This document shows, one piece after another, positions 28,765-42,333 of a DNA stretch of 64,000 nucleotides. The notes below the pieces were generated by a model. It saw nothing but the letters and a program-made list of their open reading frames with translations, was not told the origin of the DNA and searched no databases. The position numbers and the translations under genes are program-made. The stretch's first letter is position 1. The number at the start of each line of letters is the position of its first letter. This stretch comes from Ephydatia muelleri (taxonomy: Eukaryota > Porifera > Demospongiae > Spongillida > Spongillidae): positions 4,364,810 to 4,428,809 of the forward strand of contig JABACO010000009.1 of NCBI GenBank assembly GCA_013339895.1, given 5' to 3'.

Positions 28765-31700
28765 TTGTCGTATTGTCTGTTATTGTATTTGTGAAAATGT
28801 GTATGCGACATTTTGTTCTTACGTTTTATTTTCATTGCATTTGTGAGCACAGTAAATTATGTATTCATTCTTTTCCATTATGTGGGCTATGAACAATGTG
28901 TTTAACACTACAGCAGGTAAGTATCACTGAACATGTTCTGTAACTTACATGTATATTGTGTGCAACTGTTTGTGTGGCTTCTTAACAATGGCCTAATATA
29001 TAACTAAACTGAATGCGCAACAGGGGACAAGGCCAGGAGTGTCCCATGACTGTTCCCAACCAGTGGTTAGGAATTAACTGTACATGTACTTCAATCTCTG
29101 AGGGTGTACATGTATTTAACTTGCCCTGATGCTGGAACACTGTTGAGTCCTTTAAGTATTGCTATGACTTGTTGCATATGTGTATATGTGTGTGTTGTGT
29201 GTATGTGTGTGTGTGTGCTGTAGTTGTGCAAATGTGTATTCAACATCTTGTTTTTAAACTTTGTTTTCTTAGCATTTATTAGCATAGTAATTCATATCTT
29301 CCTTCTTTTCCATTATGTGTGTTATGAACAATGTGTACAACACTACAGGAGGTAAGTACCACTGAACATGTTTCCACTGTGGATCCTGTACCTTATATTG
29401 TGTGCAACTGTTTGTGAGGCTTCTAACAATGGCTTAATATTTTACTAAACTGAATGCACAACACAAGGCAAGGTCAGGAGTATATCGTGACTGTTCCCAA
29501 CCAGATGATTTGGAATACTGACCACACACTGGGTAACCTGTGTCCGTACCTAGCTAGGATCCTGGTTTAAGCATAGTCATAGTGGGTGGGAGGGTGAAGG
29601 ACTCCAATGCTAGCCAACCTACATGTACTTATAACTGAGGGTGTACATCTATTTAACTTGCCCTGATGCTGGAACACTGTTGAGTTCTTTAAACATTGCT
29701 ATGATTTGTGTGTGTATGTGTGTATTTGTGTGTGTGTGTGTGTGTGTGTGTGTTTATTGAGTTTGTGCAAATGTGTATGCGACATCTTGTTATTTAATTT
29801 AAGTTTCTTAACATTTGCGAGAACAGTAGTTTATATCTTCCTTCTTTTCCATGATGTGTGCTATGAACAATGTGTACAACACTACAGGAGGTAAGTATCA
29901 CTGAACATGTTTCCACTGTGGATCCTGTACCTTATATTGTGTGCAACTGTTTGTGAGGCTTCTTAACAATGGGCTAATATTTTACTAAACTGAATGTGCA
30001 ACACAAGGCAAGGTCAGGAGTGTCCCATGACGGTTCCCAACCAGTGGTTAGGAATACTGACCACACACTGGGTGACCTGTGTCCACACCTAGCTAGGATC
30101 CTGGTTTAAGCATGGTCAAGGACAGTGGGAGGGTGAAGCTCTCCAATGCTAGCCAACCTACATGTACTTCAATCTCTGAGGGTGTACATCTATTTAACTT
30201 TCCCTGATGCTGGAACACTGTTGAGTCCTTTAAACATTGCTATGATTTGTGTGCATATGTGTATATGTGTGTGTTGTGTGTGTGTGTATGTGTGTGCTTT
30301 AGGTGTGCAAATGTGTATGCAACATCTTGTTTTAAATTTAAGTCTCTTTACATTTGCGAGCACAGTAATTTATATATTCCATCTTTTCCATTATTTGTGC
30401 TATGAACAATGTGTACAACACTACAGCTGGTAAGTATCACTGAACATGTTTCCACTGTGGATCTTGTACCTTATAGTGTGTGCAACTGTTTGTGTGGCTT
30501 CTAAACAATGGTCGAATACTTTGTTAAACTGAATGCACAACAGGGGGCAAGGTCAGGAGTGTCCCATGACTGTTCCCAACCAGTGGTTACAAATACTGAC
30601 CACACACTGGGTAACCTGTGTCCATACCTAGCTAGGATCCTGGTTTAAGCATCGTGATGGACGGTGGGAGGGTGAAGCTCTCGAATGCTAGCGAACCGAT
30701 AGTACATGTATTTCAACCTCTGGGGGTGTGTATCTATTTAACTTGCCCTGATGCTGGAACACTGTTGAGTTCTTTAAACATTGCTATAATTTGCATGCAT
30801 GTGTGTGTATGTGTGTGTTGTGTGTGTGTGTGTGCATGTGTGTCGCATACACATTGCACAAACTCAACTAACACACACATCTTGTTTTGAATTCTAAGTT
30901 TCTTAGCATTTGCGAGCACAGTAATTTATATCTTCCTTCTTTTCCATCATGTGTGCTATAAACAATGTATACAACACTACAGGAGGTAAGTATCACTGAG
31001 TTTGTTTCCACTGTGGATCCTGTACCTTATATTGTATGCAACTGTTTGTGTGGCTTCTAAACAACGGTCGAATATGTTGTTAAACTGAATGCGCAACAGG
31101 GAACAAGGCCAGGAGTGTCCCATGACTGTCCCAACATGTGGTTAGGAATTAACTGTCCACACACTGGGTGACCTAGCTAGGACCCTGGTTAAAGCATAGC
31201 CATGGAGGGTGGAGAGGGTGGAGCTCTCCAATGCTTGCCAACCTACATATACTTCAACCTCTGGGGAAGTACACCATGTGTGCATGTATATAAACTTGCC
31301 CTGATGCTGGAACACTGTTGAGTTGTTTAAACATTGCTGTATTTTGCGTGTGTGTGCATGAGTGTGTGTTTGTGTGTGTGTGTGTGTGTGTGTTTGTCGT
31401 ATTGTCTGTTATTGTATTTGTGAAAATGTGTATGCGACATTTTGTTCTTACGTTTTATTTTCATTGCATTTGTGAGCACAGTAAATTATGTATTCATTCT
31501 TTTCCATTATGTGGGCTATGAACAATGTGTTTAACACTACAGCAGGTAAGTATCACTGAACATGTTCTGTAACTTACATGTATATTGTGTGCAACTGTTT
31601 GTGTGGCTTCTTAACAATGGCCTAATATATAACTAAACTGAATGCGCAACAGGGGACAAGGCCAGGAGTGTCCCATGACTGTTCCCAACCAGTGGTTAGG

Positions 31701-33967
31701 AATTAACTGTACATGTACTTCAATCTCTGAGGGTGTACATGTATTTAACTTGCCCTGATGCTGGAACACTGTTGAGTCCTTTAAGTATTGCTATGACTTG
31801 TTGCATATGTGTATATGTGTGTGTTGTGTGTATGTGTGTGTGTGTGCTGTAGTTGTGCAAATGTGTATTCAACATCTTGTTTTTAAACTTTGTTTTCTTA
31901 GCATTTATTAGCATAGTAATTCATATCTTCCTTCTTTTCCATTATGTGTGTTATGAACAATGTGTACAACACTACAGGAGGTAAGTACCACTGAACATGT
32001 TTCCACTGTGGATCCTGTACCTTATATTGTGTGCAACTGTTTGTGAGGCTTCTAACAATGGCTTAATATTTTACTAAACTGAATGCACAACACAAGGCAA
32101 GGTCAGGAGTATATCGTGACTGTTCCCAACCAGATGATTTGGAATACTGACCACACACTGGGTAACCTGTGTCCGTACCTAGCTAGGATCCTGGTTTAAG
32201 CATAGTCATAGTGGGTGGGAGGGTGAAGGACTCCAATGCTAGCCAACCTACATGTACTTATAACTGAGGGTGTACATCTATTTAACTTGCCCTGATGCTG
32301 GAACACTGTTGAGTTCTTTAAACATTGCTATGATTTGTGTGTGTATGTGTGTATTTGTGTGTGTGTGTGTGTGTGTGTGTGTTTATTGAGTTTGTGCAAA
32401 TGTGTATGCGACATCTTGTTATTTAATTTAAGTTTCTTAACATTTGCGAGAACAGTAGTTTATATCTTCCTTCTTTTCCATGATGTGTGCTATGAACAAT
32501 GTGTACAACACTACAGGAGGTAAGTATCACTGAACATGTTTCCACTGTGGATCCTGTACCTTATATTGTGTGCAACTGTTTGTGAGGCTTCTTAACAATG
32601 GGCTAATATTTTACTAAACTGAATGTGCAACACAAGGCAAGGTCAGGAGTGTCCCATGACGGTTCCCAACCAGTGGTTAGGAATACTGACCACACACTGG
32701 GTGACCTGTGTCCACACCTAGCTAGGATCCTGGTTTAAGCATGGTCAAGGACAGTGGGAGGGTGAAGCTCTCCAATGCTAGCCAACCTACATGTACTTCA
32801 ATCTCTGAGGGTGTACATCTATTTAACTTTCCCTGATGCTGGAACACTGTTGAGTCCTTTAAACATTGCTATGATTTGTGTGCATATGTGTATATGTGTG
32901 TGTTGTGTGTGTGTGTGTATGTGTGTGCTTTAGGTGTGCAAATGTGTATGCAACATCTTGTTTTAAATTTAAGTTTCTTTACATTTGCGAGCACAGTAAT
33001 TTATATCTTCCTTCTTTTACATTATGTGTGCTATGAACAATGTGTACAACACTACAGCTGGTAAGTATCACTGAACATGTTTCCACTGTGGATCTTGTAC
33101 CTTATAGTGTGTGCAACTGTTTGTGTGGCTTCTAAACAATGGTCGAATACTTTGTTAAACTGAATGCACAACAGGGGGCAAGGTCAGGAGTGTCCCATGA
33201 CTGTTCTCAACCAGTGGTTAGGAATACTGACCACACACTGGGTGACCTGTGTCCGTACCTAGCTAGGATCCTGGTTTAAGCATCGTGATGGACGGTGGGA
33301 GGGTGAAGCTCTCGAATGCTAGCAAACCGATAGTACATGTATTTCAACCTCTGGGGGTGTGTATCTATTTAACTTGCCCTGATGCTGGAACACTGTTGAG
33401 TTCTTTAAACATTGCTAAGATTTGCATGTGTGTGTGTGCTGTGTGTCGCATACACATTGCACAAACTCAACTAACACACACATCTTGTTTTGAAATCTAA
33501 GTTTCTTAGCATTTGCGAGCACAGTAAATAATATCTTCCTTCTTTTCCATTATGTGTGCTATGAACAATGTGTACAACACTACAGCGGGTAAGTATCACT
33601 GAATTTGTTTCCACGGTGGATCCTGTACCTTATATTGTATGCAACTGTTTGTGTGGCTTCTAAACAACGTTCGAATATTTTGTTAAACTGAATGCGCAAC
33701 AGGGAACAAGGCCAGGAGTGTCCCATGACTGTCCCAACATGTGGTTAGGAATTAACTGTCCACACACTGGGTGACCTAGCTAGGACCCTGGTTAAAGCAT
33801 AGCCATGGAGGGTGGAAAGGGTGGAGCTCTCCAATGCAAGCCAACCTACATATATTTCAACCTCTGGGGAAGTGCACCATGTGTGCATGTATATAACTTG
33901 CCCTGATGCTGGAACACTGTTGAGTTGTTTAAAAATTGCTGTATTTTGCTTGTGTGTGCATGTGTGT

Positions 33968-34014
<47 letters not shown>

Positions 34015-36085
34015 TGGTATTGTCTGTTATTGTATTTGTGCAAATGTGTATGCGACGTTTTGTTCTTACGTTTTATTTTCTTTGCATTTGTGAGCACAGT
34101 CATTTATGTATTCATTCTTTTCCATTATGTGGGCTATGAACAATGTGTTTAACACTACAGCTGGTAAGTATCACTGAATATGTTGAACTTACATGTATAT
34201 TGTGTGCAATTGTTTATGAGGTTTCAAACAATGGCCTAATATTCTACTAAACTGAATGCACAACAGGGGGCAAGGTCAGGAGTGTACCATGACTGTTCCC
34301 AACCAGTGGTTATGAATACTGACCACACGCTGGGTAACCTGTGTCCGTACCTAGCTAGGATCCTGGTTAAAGCATGGTCATGGAGGGTGGGAGGGTGAAG
34401 CTCTCCAATGCTAGTCACCCGACGTACATGTACTTCATCCTCTTGGGGTGTGTATCTATTTAACTTGCCCTGATGCTGGAACACTGTTGAGTCCTTTAAA
34501 GATTGCTATGATTTGTGTGCGTATATGTGTATGTGTGTTGCGTGTGTGTATGTGTGTGTATGTGTGTGTGTGTGTGTGTGTGTATTAGTTGAGTTTGTGC
34601 AAATGTGTATGCGACATCTTGTTTTTAAATGTTAGTTTCTTAGCATTTGTGAGCACAGTAATTTATTTATTCATTCTTTTCCATTATGTGGGCTATGACA
34701 ATGTGTTTAACACTACAGCGGGTAAGTATCACTGAATATGTTCTGTAACTTACATGTATATTGTGTGCAACTGTTTGTGTGGCTTCTTAACAATGGCCTA
34801 ATATTTTACTAAACTGAATGCGCAACAGGGGACAAGGCCAGGAGTGTCCCATGACTGTTCCCAACCAGTGGTTAGGAATTAACTATACATGTACTTCAAT
34901 CTCTGAGGGTGTACATGTATTTAACTTGCCCTGATGCTGGAACACTGTTGAGTCTTTTAAATATTGCTATGATTTGTTGCATATGTGTATATGTGTGTGT
35001 TGTGTGTGTGTGTGTGTGTGTGTTTGTGTGTGTGCTGTAGTTGTGCAAATGTGTATTCAACATCTTGTTTTTAAATTTTGTTTTCTTAGCATTTATTAGC
35101 ATAGTAATTTATATCTTCCTTCTTTTCCATGATGTGTGCTATGAACAATGTGTACAACACTACAGGAGGTAAGTATCACTGAACATGTTTCCACTGTGGA
35201 TCCTGTACCTTATATTATGTCCAACTGTTTGTGTGGCTTCTCAACAATGCTCAAATATTTTGTTAAACAACTGAATGCACAACAGGGGACAAGGCGAGAA
35301 GTGTCCCATGACTGTTCTCAACCTGTGGTTATATTAGGAATACTGACCACACACTGGGTGACCTGTGTCGGTACCTAGAAGAATAGTCCTGGTGGGGGAG
35401 GGTGAAGCTCTCCAATGCTATGGTGTACTCAATCTCTGAGGAAGTGCATCTATTTACACACCTTGCACCATGTGTACATATATATAACTTGCCCTGACAC
35501 TAGAACAGTGTTGGGTCTTTCAAACATTGCTATAATTTTTAGTGTGTGTGTGTGTATGTGTGTATGTGTGTGTGTGTGTGTGGGTTTGTTGAGTTTGTGC
35601 AAATGTGTAATTTACATCTTTTGTTTTCTTAGCATTTACGAGCACACTAATTTATATCTTCCATCTTTTCCATTATGTGTGCTATGAACAATGTGTACAA
35701 CACTACAGGAGGTAAGTATCACTGAACATGTTTCCACTGTGGATCCTGTACCTTATAGTGTGTGCAAAGATTTGTGAGGCTTCTTAACAATGGGCTAATA
35801 TTTTACTAAACTGAATGCACAACAGGGGGCAAGGTCAGGAGTGTCCCATGACTGTTTCCAACCAGATGATTTGGAATATTGAGCACACACTGGGTAACCT
35901 GTGTCCGTACCTAGCTAGGATCCTGGTTTAAGCATAGTCATAGTGGGTGGGAGGGTGAAGGACTCCAATGCTAGCCAACCTACATGTACTTATATCTGAG
36001 GGTGTACATCTATTTAACTTGCCCTGATGCTGGAAAACTGTTGAGTTCTTTAAACATTGCTATTATTTGTGTGTGTATGTGTGTA

Positions 36086-36134
<49 letters not shown>

Positions 36135-38168
36135 ATTGAGTTTGTGCAAATGTGTATGCGACATCTTGTTTTTAAATTTAAATTTCTTAACATTTGCGAG
36201 CACAGTAATTTATATCTTCCTTCTTTTCCATGATGTGTGCTATGAACAATGTGTACAACACTACAGGCGGTAAGTATCACTGAACATGTTTCCACTGTGG
36301 ATCCTGTACCTTATATTGTGTGCAACTGTTTGTGAGGCTTCTTAACAATGGGCTAATATTTTACTAAACTGAATGTGCAACACAAGGCAAGGTCAGGAGT
36401 ATCCCATGACTGTTCCCAACCAGTGGTTAGGAATACTGACCACACACTGGGTGACCTGGGTCCACACCTAGCTAGGATCCTGGTTTAAGCATGGTCAAGG
36501 ACAGTGGGAGGGTGAAGCTCTCCAATGCTAGCCAACCTACATATACTTCAATCTCTGAGGGTGTACATCTATTTAACTTTCCCTGATGCTGGAACACTGT
36601 TGAGTCCTTTAAACATTGCTATGATTTGTGTGCATATGTGTATATGTGTGTGTTGTGTGTGTGTGTGTATGTGTGTGCTTTAGTTGTGCAAATGTGTATG
36701 CAACATCTTGTTTTAAATTTAAGTTTCTTTACATTTGCGAGCACAGTAATTTATATCTTCCATCTTTTACATTATGTGTGCTATGAACAATGTGTACAAC
36801 ACTACAGCTGGTAAGTATCACTGAACATGTTTCCACTGTGGATCTTGTACCTTATAGTGTGTGCAACTGTTTGTGTGGCTTCTAAACAATGGTCGAATAC
36901 TTTGTTAAACTGAATGCACAACAGGGGGCAAGGTCAGGAGTGTCCCATGACTGTTCCCAACCAGTGGTTAGGAATACTGACCACACACTGGGTAACCTGT
37001 GTCCGTACCTAGCTAGGATCCTGGTTTAAGCATCGTGATGGACGGTGGGAGGGTGAAGCTCTCGAATGCTAGCGAACCGATAGTACATGTATTTCAGCCT
37101 CTGGGGGTGTGTATCTATTTAACTTGCCCTGATGCTGGAACACTGTTGAGTTCTTTAAACATTGCTAAGATTTGCATGTGTGTGTGTGCATGTGTGTCGC
37201 ATACACATTGCACAAACTCAACTAACACACACATCTTGTTTTGAATTCTAAGTTTCTTAGCATTTGCGAGCACAGTAAATAATATCTTCCTTCTTTTCCA
37301 TTATGTCTGCTACAAACAATGTGTACAACACTACAGCGGGTAAGTATCACTGAATATGTTTCCACTGTGGATCCTGTACCTTATATTGTATGCAACTGTT
37401 TGTGTGGCTTCTAAACAACGGTCGAATATTTTGTTAAACTGAATGCGCAACAGGGAACAAGGCCAGGAGTGTCCCATGACTGTCCCAACATGTGGTTAGG
37501 AATTAACTGACCACACACTGGGTGACCTAGCTAGGACCCTGGTTAAAGCATAGCCATGGAGGGTGGAAAGGGTGGAGCTCTCCAATGCTAGCCAACCTAC
37601 ATATACTTCAACCTCTGGGGAAGTGCACCATGTGTGCATGTATATAACTTGCCCTGATGCTGGAACACTGTTGAGTTGTTTAAACATTGCTGTATTTTGC
37701 GTGTGTGTGCATGTGTGTGTGTATGTGTGTGTGTGTGTGTGTGTGTGTTTGTGGTATTGTCTGTTATTGTATTTGTGCAAATGTGTATGCGACGTTTTGT
37801 TCTTACGTTTTATTTTCTTTGCATTTGTGAGCACTGTAATTTATGTATTCATTCTTTTCCATTATGTGGGCTATGAACAATGTGTTTAACACTACAGCGG
37901 GTAAGTATCACTGAACATGTTCTGTAACTTACATGTATATTGTGTGCAACTGTTTGTGTGGCTTCTTAACAATGGCCTAATATTTTACTAAACTGAATGC
38001 ACAACAGGGGACAAGGCCAGGAGTGTCCCATGACTGTTCCCAACCAGTGGTTAGGAATTAACTGTACATGTACTTCAATCTCTGAGGGTGTACATGTATT
38101 TAACTTGCCCTGATGCTGGAACACTGTTGAGTCCTTTAAGTATTGCTATGATTTGTTGCATATGTGTG

Positions 38169-38241
<73 letters not shown>

Positions 38242-38972
38242 AGTTGTGCAAATGTGTATTCAACATCTTGTTTTTAAACTTTGTTTTCTTAGCATTTATT
38301 AGCATAGTAATTCATATCTTCCATCTTTTCCATTATGTGTGTTATGAACAATGTGTACAACACTACAGGAGGTAAGTACCACTGAACATGTTTCCACTGT
38401 GAATCCTGTACCTTATAGTGTGTGCAACTGTTTGTGAGGCTTCTAAACACAATGGTCGAATATTTTGTGCAACTGTTGAGTTCTTTAAACATTGCTAAGA
38501 TTTGCATGCATGTGTGTGTATGTGTGTGTTGTGTGTGTGTGTGTGTGCATGTGTGTCGCATACACATTGCACAAACTCAACTAACACACACATCTTGTTT
38601 TGAAATTTTGTTTTCTTAGCATTTGCGAGCACAGTAATTAATATCTTCCTTCTTTTCCATTATGTGTGCTATGAACAATGTGTACAACACTACAGGCGGT
38701 AAGTATCACTGAACATGTTTCCACTGTGGATCCTGCACCTATTATTGTGTGCAACTGTTTGTGTGGCTTTAAATAATGGTCGAATATTATGCTAAACTGA
38801 ATGCGCAAAACAAGGCAAGGTCAGGAGTGTCCCATGACTGTTCCCAACCAGTGGTTAGGAATTAACTGTACATGTACTTCAATCTCTGAGGGTGTACATG
38901 TATTTAACTTGCCCTGATGCTGGAACACTGTTGAGTCCTTTAAGTATTGCTATGATTTGTTGCATATGTGTG

Positions 38973-39041
<69 letters not shown>

Positions 39042-39904
39042 AGTTGTGCAAATGTGTATTCAACATCTTGTTTTTAAACTTTGTTTTCTTAGCATTTATT
39101 AGCATAGTAATTCATATCTTCCATCTTTTCCATTATGTGTGTTATGAACAATGTGTACAACACTACAGGAGGTAAGTACCACTGAACATGTTTCCACTGT
39201 GAATCCTGTACCTTATAGTGTGTGCAACTGTTTGTGAGGCTTCTAAACACAATGGTCGAATATTTTGTGCAACTGTTGAGTTCTTTAAACATTGCTAAGA
39301 TTTGCATGCATGTGTGTGTATGTGTGTGTTGTGTGTGTGTGTGTGTGCATGTGTGTCGCATACACATTGCACAAACTCAACTAACACACACATCTTGTTT
39401 TGAAATTTTGTTTTCTTAGCATTTGTGAGCACAGTAATTAATATCTTCCTTCTTTTCCATTATGTGTGCTATGAACAATGTGTACAACACTACAGGCGGT
39501 AAGTATCACTGAACATGTTTCCACTGTGGATCCTGCACCTATTATTGTGTGCAACTGTTTGTGTGGCTTTAAATAATGGTCGAATATTATGCTAAACTGA
39601 ATGCGCAAAACAAGGCAAGGTCAGGAGTGTCCCATGACTGTTCCCAACCAGTGGTTAGGAATACTGACCACACACTGGGTAACCTGGGTCCACACCTAGC
39701 TAGGATCCTGGTTTAAGCATGGTCAAGGACAGTGGGAGGGTGAAGCTCTCCAATGCTAGCCAACCTACATGAACTTCAATCTCTGAGGGTGTACATCCAT
39801 TTAACTTGCCCTGATGCTGGAACACTGTTGAGTCCTTTAACCAATAACTATGATTTGTGTGTGTATGTGTTTATGTGAGTTGTGTGCGTATGTGTATATG
39901 TGTG

Positions 39905-39940
<36 letters not shown>

Positions 39941-41628
39941 GTTGAGTTTGTGCAAATGTGTATTCAACATCCTGTTTATTTTGTTTTCTTAGCATTTGCG
40001 AGCACACTAATGTTTATCTTCCATCTTTTCCAATATGTGTGCTATGAACAATGTGTACAACACTACAGGAGGTAAGTATCACTGAATATGTTTCCACTGT
40101 GGATCCTGTACCTTATATTATGTGCAACTGTTTGTGAGGCTTCTAAATAATGGCCTAATATTTTACTAAACTGAATGCACAACAGGGGGCAAGGTCAGGA
40201 GTATCCCATGACTGTTCCCAACCAGTGGTTAGGAATACTGACCACACACTGGGTAACCTGTGTTGGTACCTAGCTGGGACCCTGGTTTAAGCATGGTCAT
40301 GGAGGGTGGAGAGGGTGAAGCTCTCCAATGCTAGCCAGCCTACATGTACTTCAATCTCTGGGGAAGTGCACCATGTGTACATGTATATAACTTGCCTAGA
40401 TACTAGAACATTGTTGTGTCTTTTATACATTGCTATAATTGTTTTTTGTGTGTGTATTTGTGTGAGTTGTGCATGTGTTATTGTGTTTGTGCAAATGTGC
40501 AAATGTGACATCTTCATGTTAAATTTTGTTTTCATAGCATTTGCAAGCACACTGATTTATATCTTCCATCTTTTCCATTATGTGTGCTATGAACAATGTG
40601 TACAACACTACAGAAGGTAAGTATCACTGAATGTGTTTATTTGGCTATATGTACTTCAACCGTTGGGGATGGCACCATGTGTACATCGATGTAACTTGCC
40701 GTGACACTGTTGAGTCCTTTAAACATTGCTATAGTTTGTGTGGGTGTGTGTGTTTGTGTTGTATCTGTGATTGTGTGGTATTATAGTATTGTGTTTGCGC
40801 AAGTGTCTTGTTAAAAATATATATATTCTCAGCATTTGTGAGAAACTAATTCATATCTTCCTTTTTTCCCATGATGTGTGCTATGAACAATGTGTACAAC
40901 ACTACAGTATGTAAGTATCACTGAACATGTTTCCACTGTGGATCCTGTACCTTATATTGTGTGCAACTGTTTGTGAGGCTTCTAAACAATGGCCTAATAT
41001 TTTACTAAACTGAATGCACAACAGGGGGCAAGGTCAGGAGTGTCCCATGACTGCTCGCAACCCGTGGTTAGGAGTACTGAGCACATGGGGTGAACTGTGT
41101 TAGCGACTGGCTAGGACCCTGATTTAAGCATGGTCATGGAGGGTGGAGAGGGTGAAGCTCTCCAATGCTAGCCAGCCCACATGTACTTCAACCGTTGGGG
41201 ATGTGCACCATGTGTACATTAATGTAACTTGCCGTGAATTTGGAACACTGTTGAGTCCTTTAAACATTGTGTGTGTGTGTTTGTCTCTGTGTGTTAGTTG
41301 AGTTTGTGCAAATGTGTATGCAACATCTGGTTAAGGACACTGGCCACACACTGGGTGACTTGTGTGCCAAGCAAGGATTTTGGTTCAAGCTTGGCTAGCT
41401 GGGTGTGTCATTATGTGTGCATTGTTTGTTCCGTACCTTGTTGTGAATGAGAAAGGAAAAACCATGCACTATACAGTCAAGGCTATTATACAGGGAGTGA
41501 GTGTGGGGAGGGCGAAGCTCTCCATTTGCTAACCAGCCTGCTTGAACCACTGGGGATATACATAACATGCCCAGAAGCTAGAAACCTGTCGAGTATCTAA
41601 ACATTGTTGCTTTATATGTGGTTTGTGG

Positions 41629-41663
<35 letters not shown>

Positions 41664-42206
41664 GTTTGTGTGTGTGTTTGTGTGTTTGTGGACGTGTGTG
41701 TTAATTTCTTTGTGCAAGTGTTAAGAATGTGTTCTGTTAACCTATGCCAGTACACTCATTTATATCTTCCTTCTTTTCCATTATATGTGCTATGAACATT
41801 GTGTACAACAACTACAGCGGGTAAGTATCACTGAACATGTTTCCACTGTGGATCCTGTATCTTATAGTGTGTGTAACTGTTTGTGAGGCTTCTTAATATT
41901 TTCTTAAGCTGAATGCACCCCTTATGTTATGCGACTATACTACTGGGGGTAAGGTCAGGAGTGTCCCATGAGTCTGTGGTAGTGTTCCCAATGCATGGTT
42001 CAGGACACTGGCCACACACTGGGTGGCTTGTGTACCAAGCTAGGATGCTGGTTCAAGCTTGGCTAGCTGGGTGTGTAGTCATGCGTGCAGAGTTGTTCCT
42101 GACCTTGCTGTGAATGAAAATGGAAATAAAAAATGCACTGTACAGTAAAGGCAATTATAAATGGAGTGGAGGGTGTTGAGTGCCCTAAACATTCATTTAA
42201 TGTCGT

Positions 42207-42246
<40 letters not shown>

Positions 42247-42265
42247 ATGCCTGTGTGTGTGTGTT

Positions 42266-42333
<68 letters not shown>

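Noticed and set aside
41336-42080. tRNA-derived SINE with A/B boxes (tggccacacactgg, ggttcaagctt)
   Set aside because: The B-box resemblance is partial, no poly-A or target duplication is seen, and the sequence is part of the array monomer.
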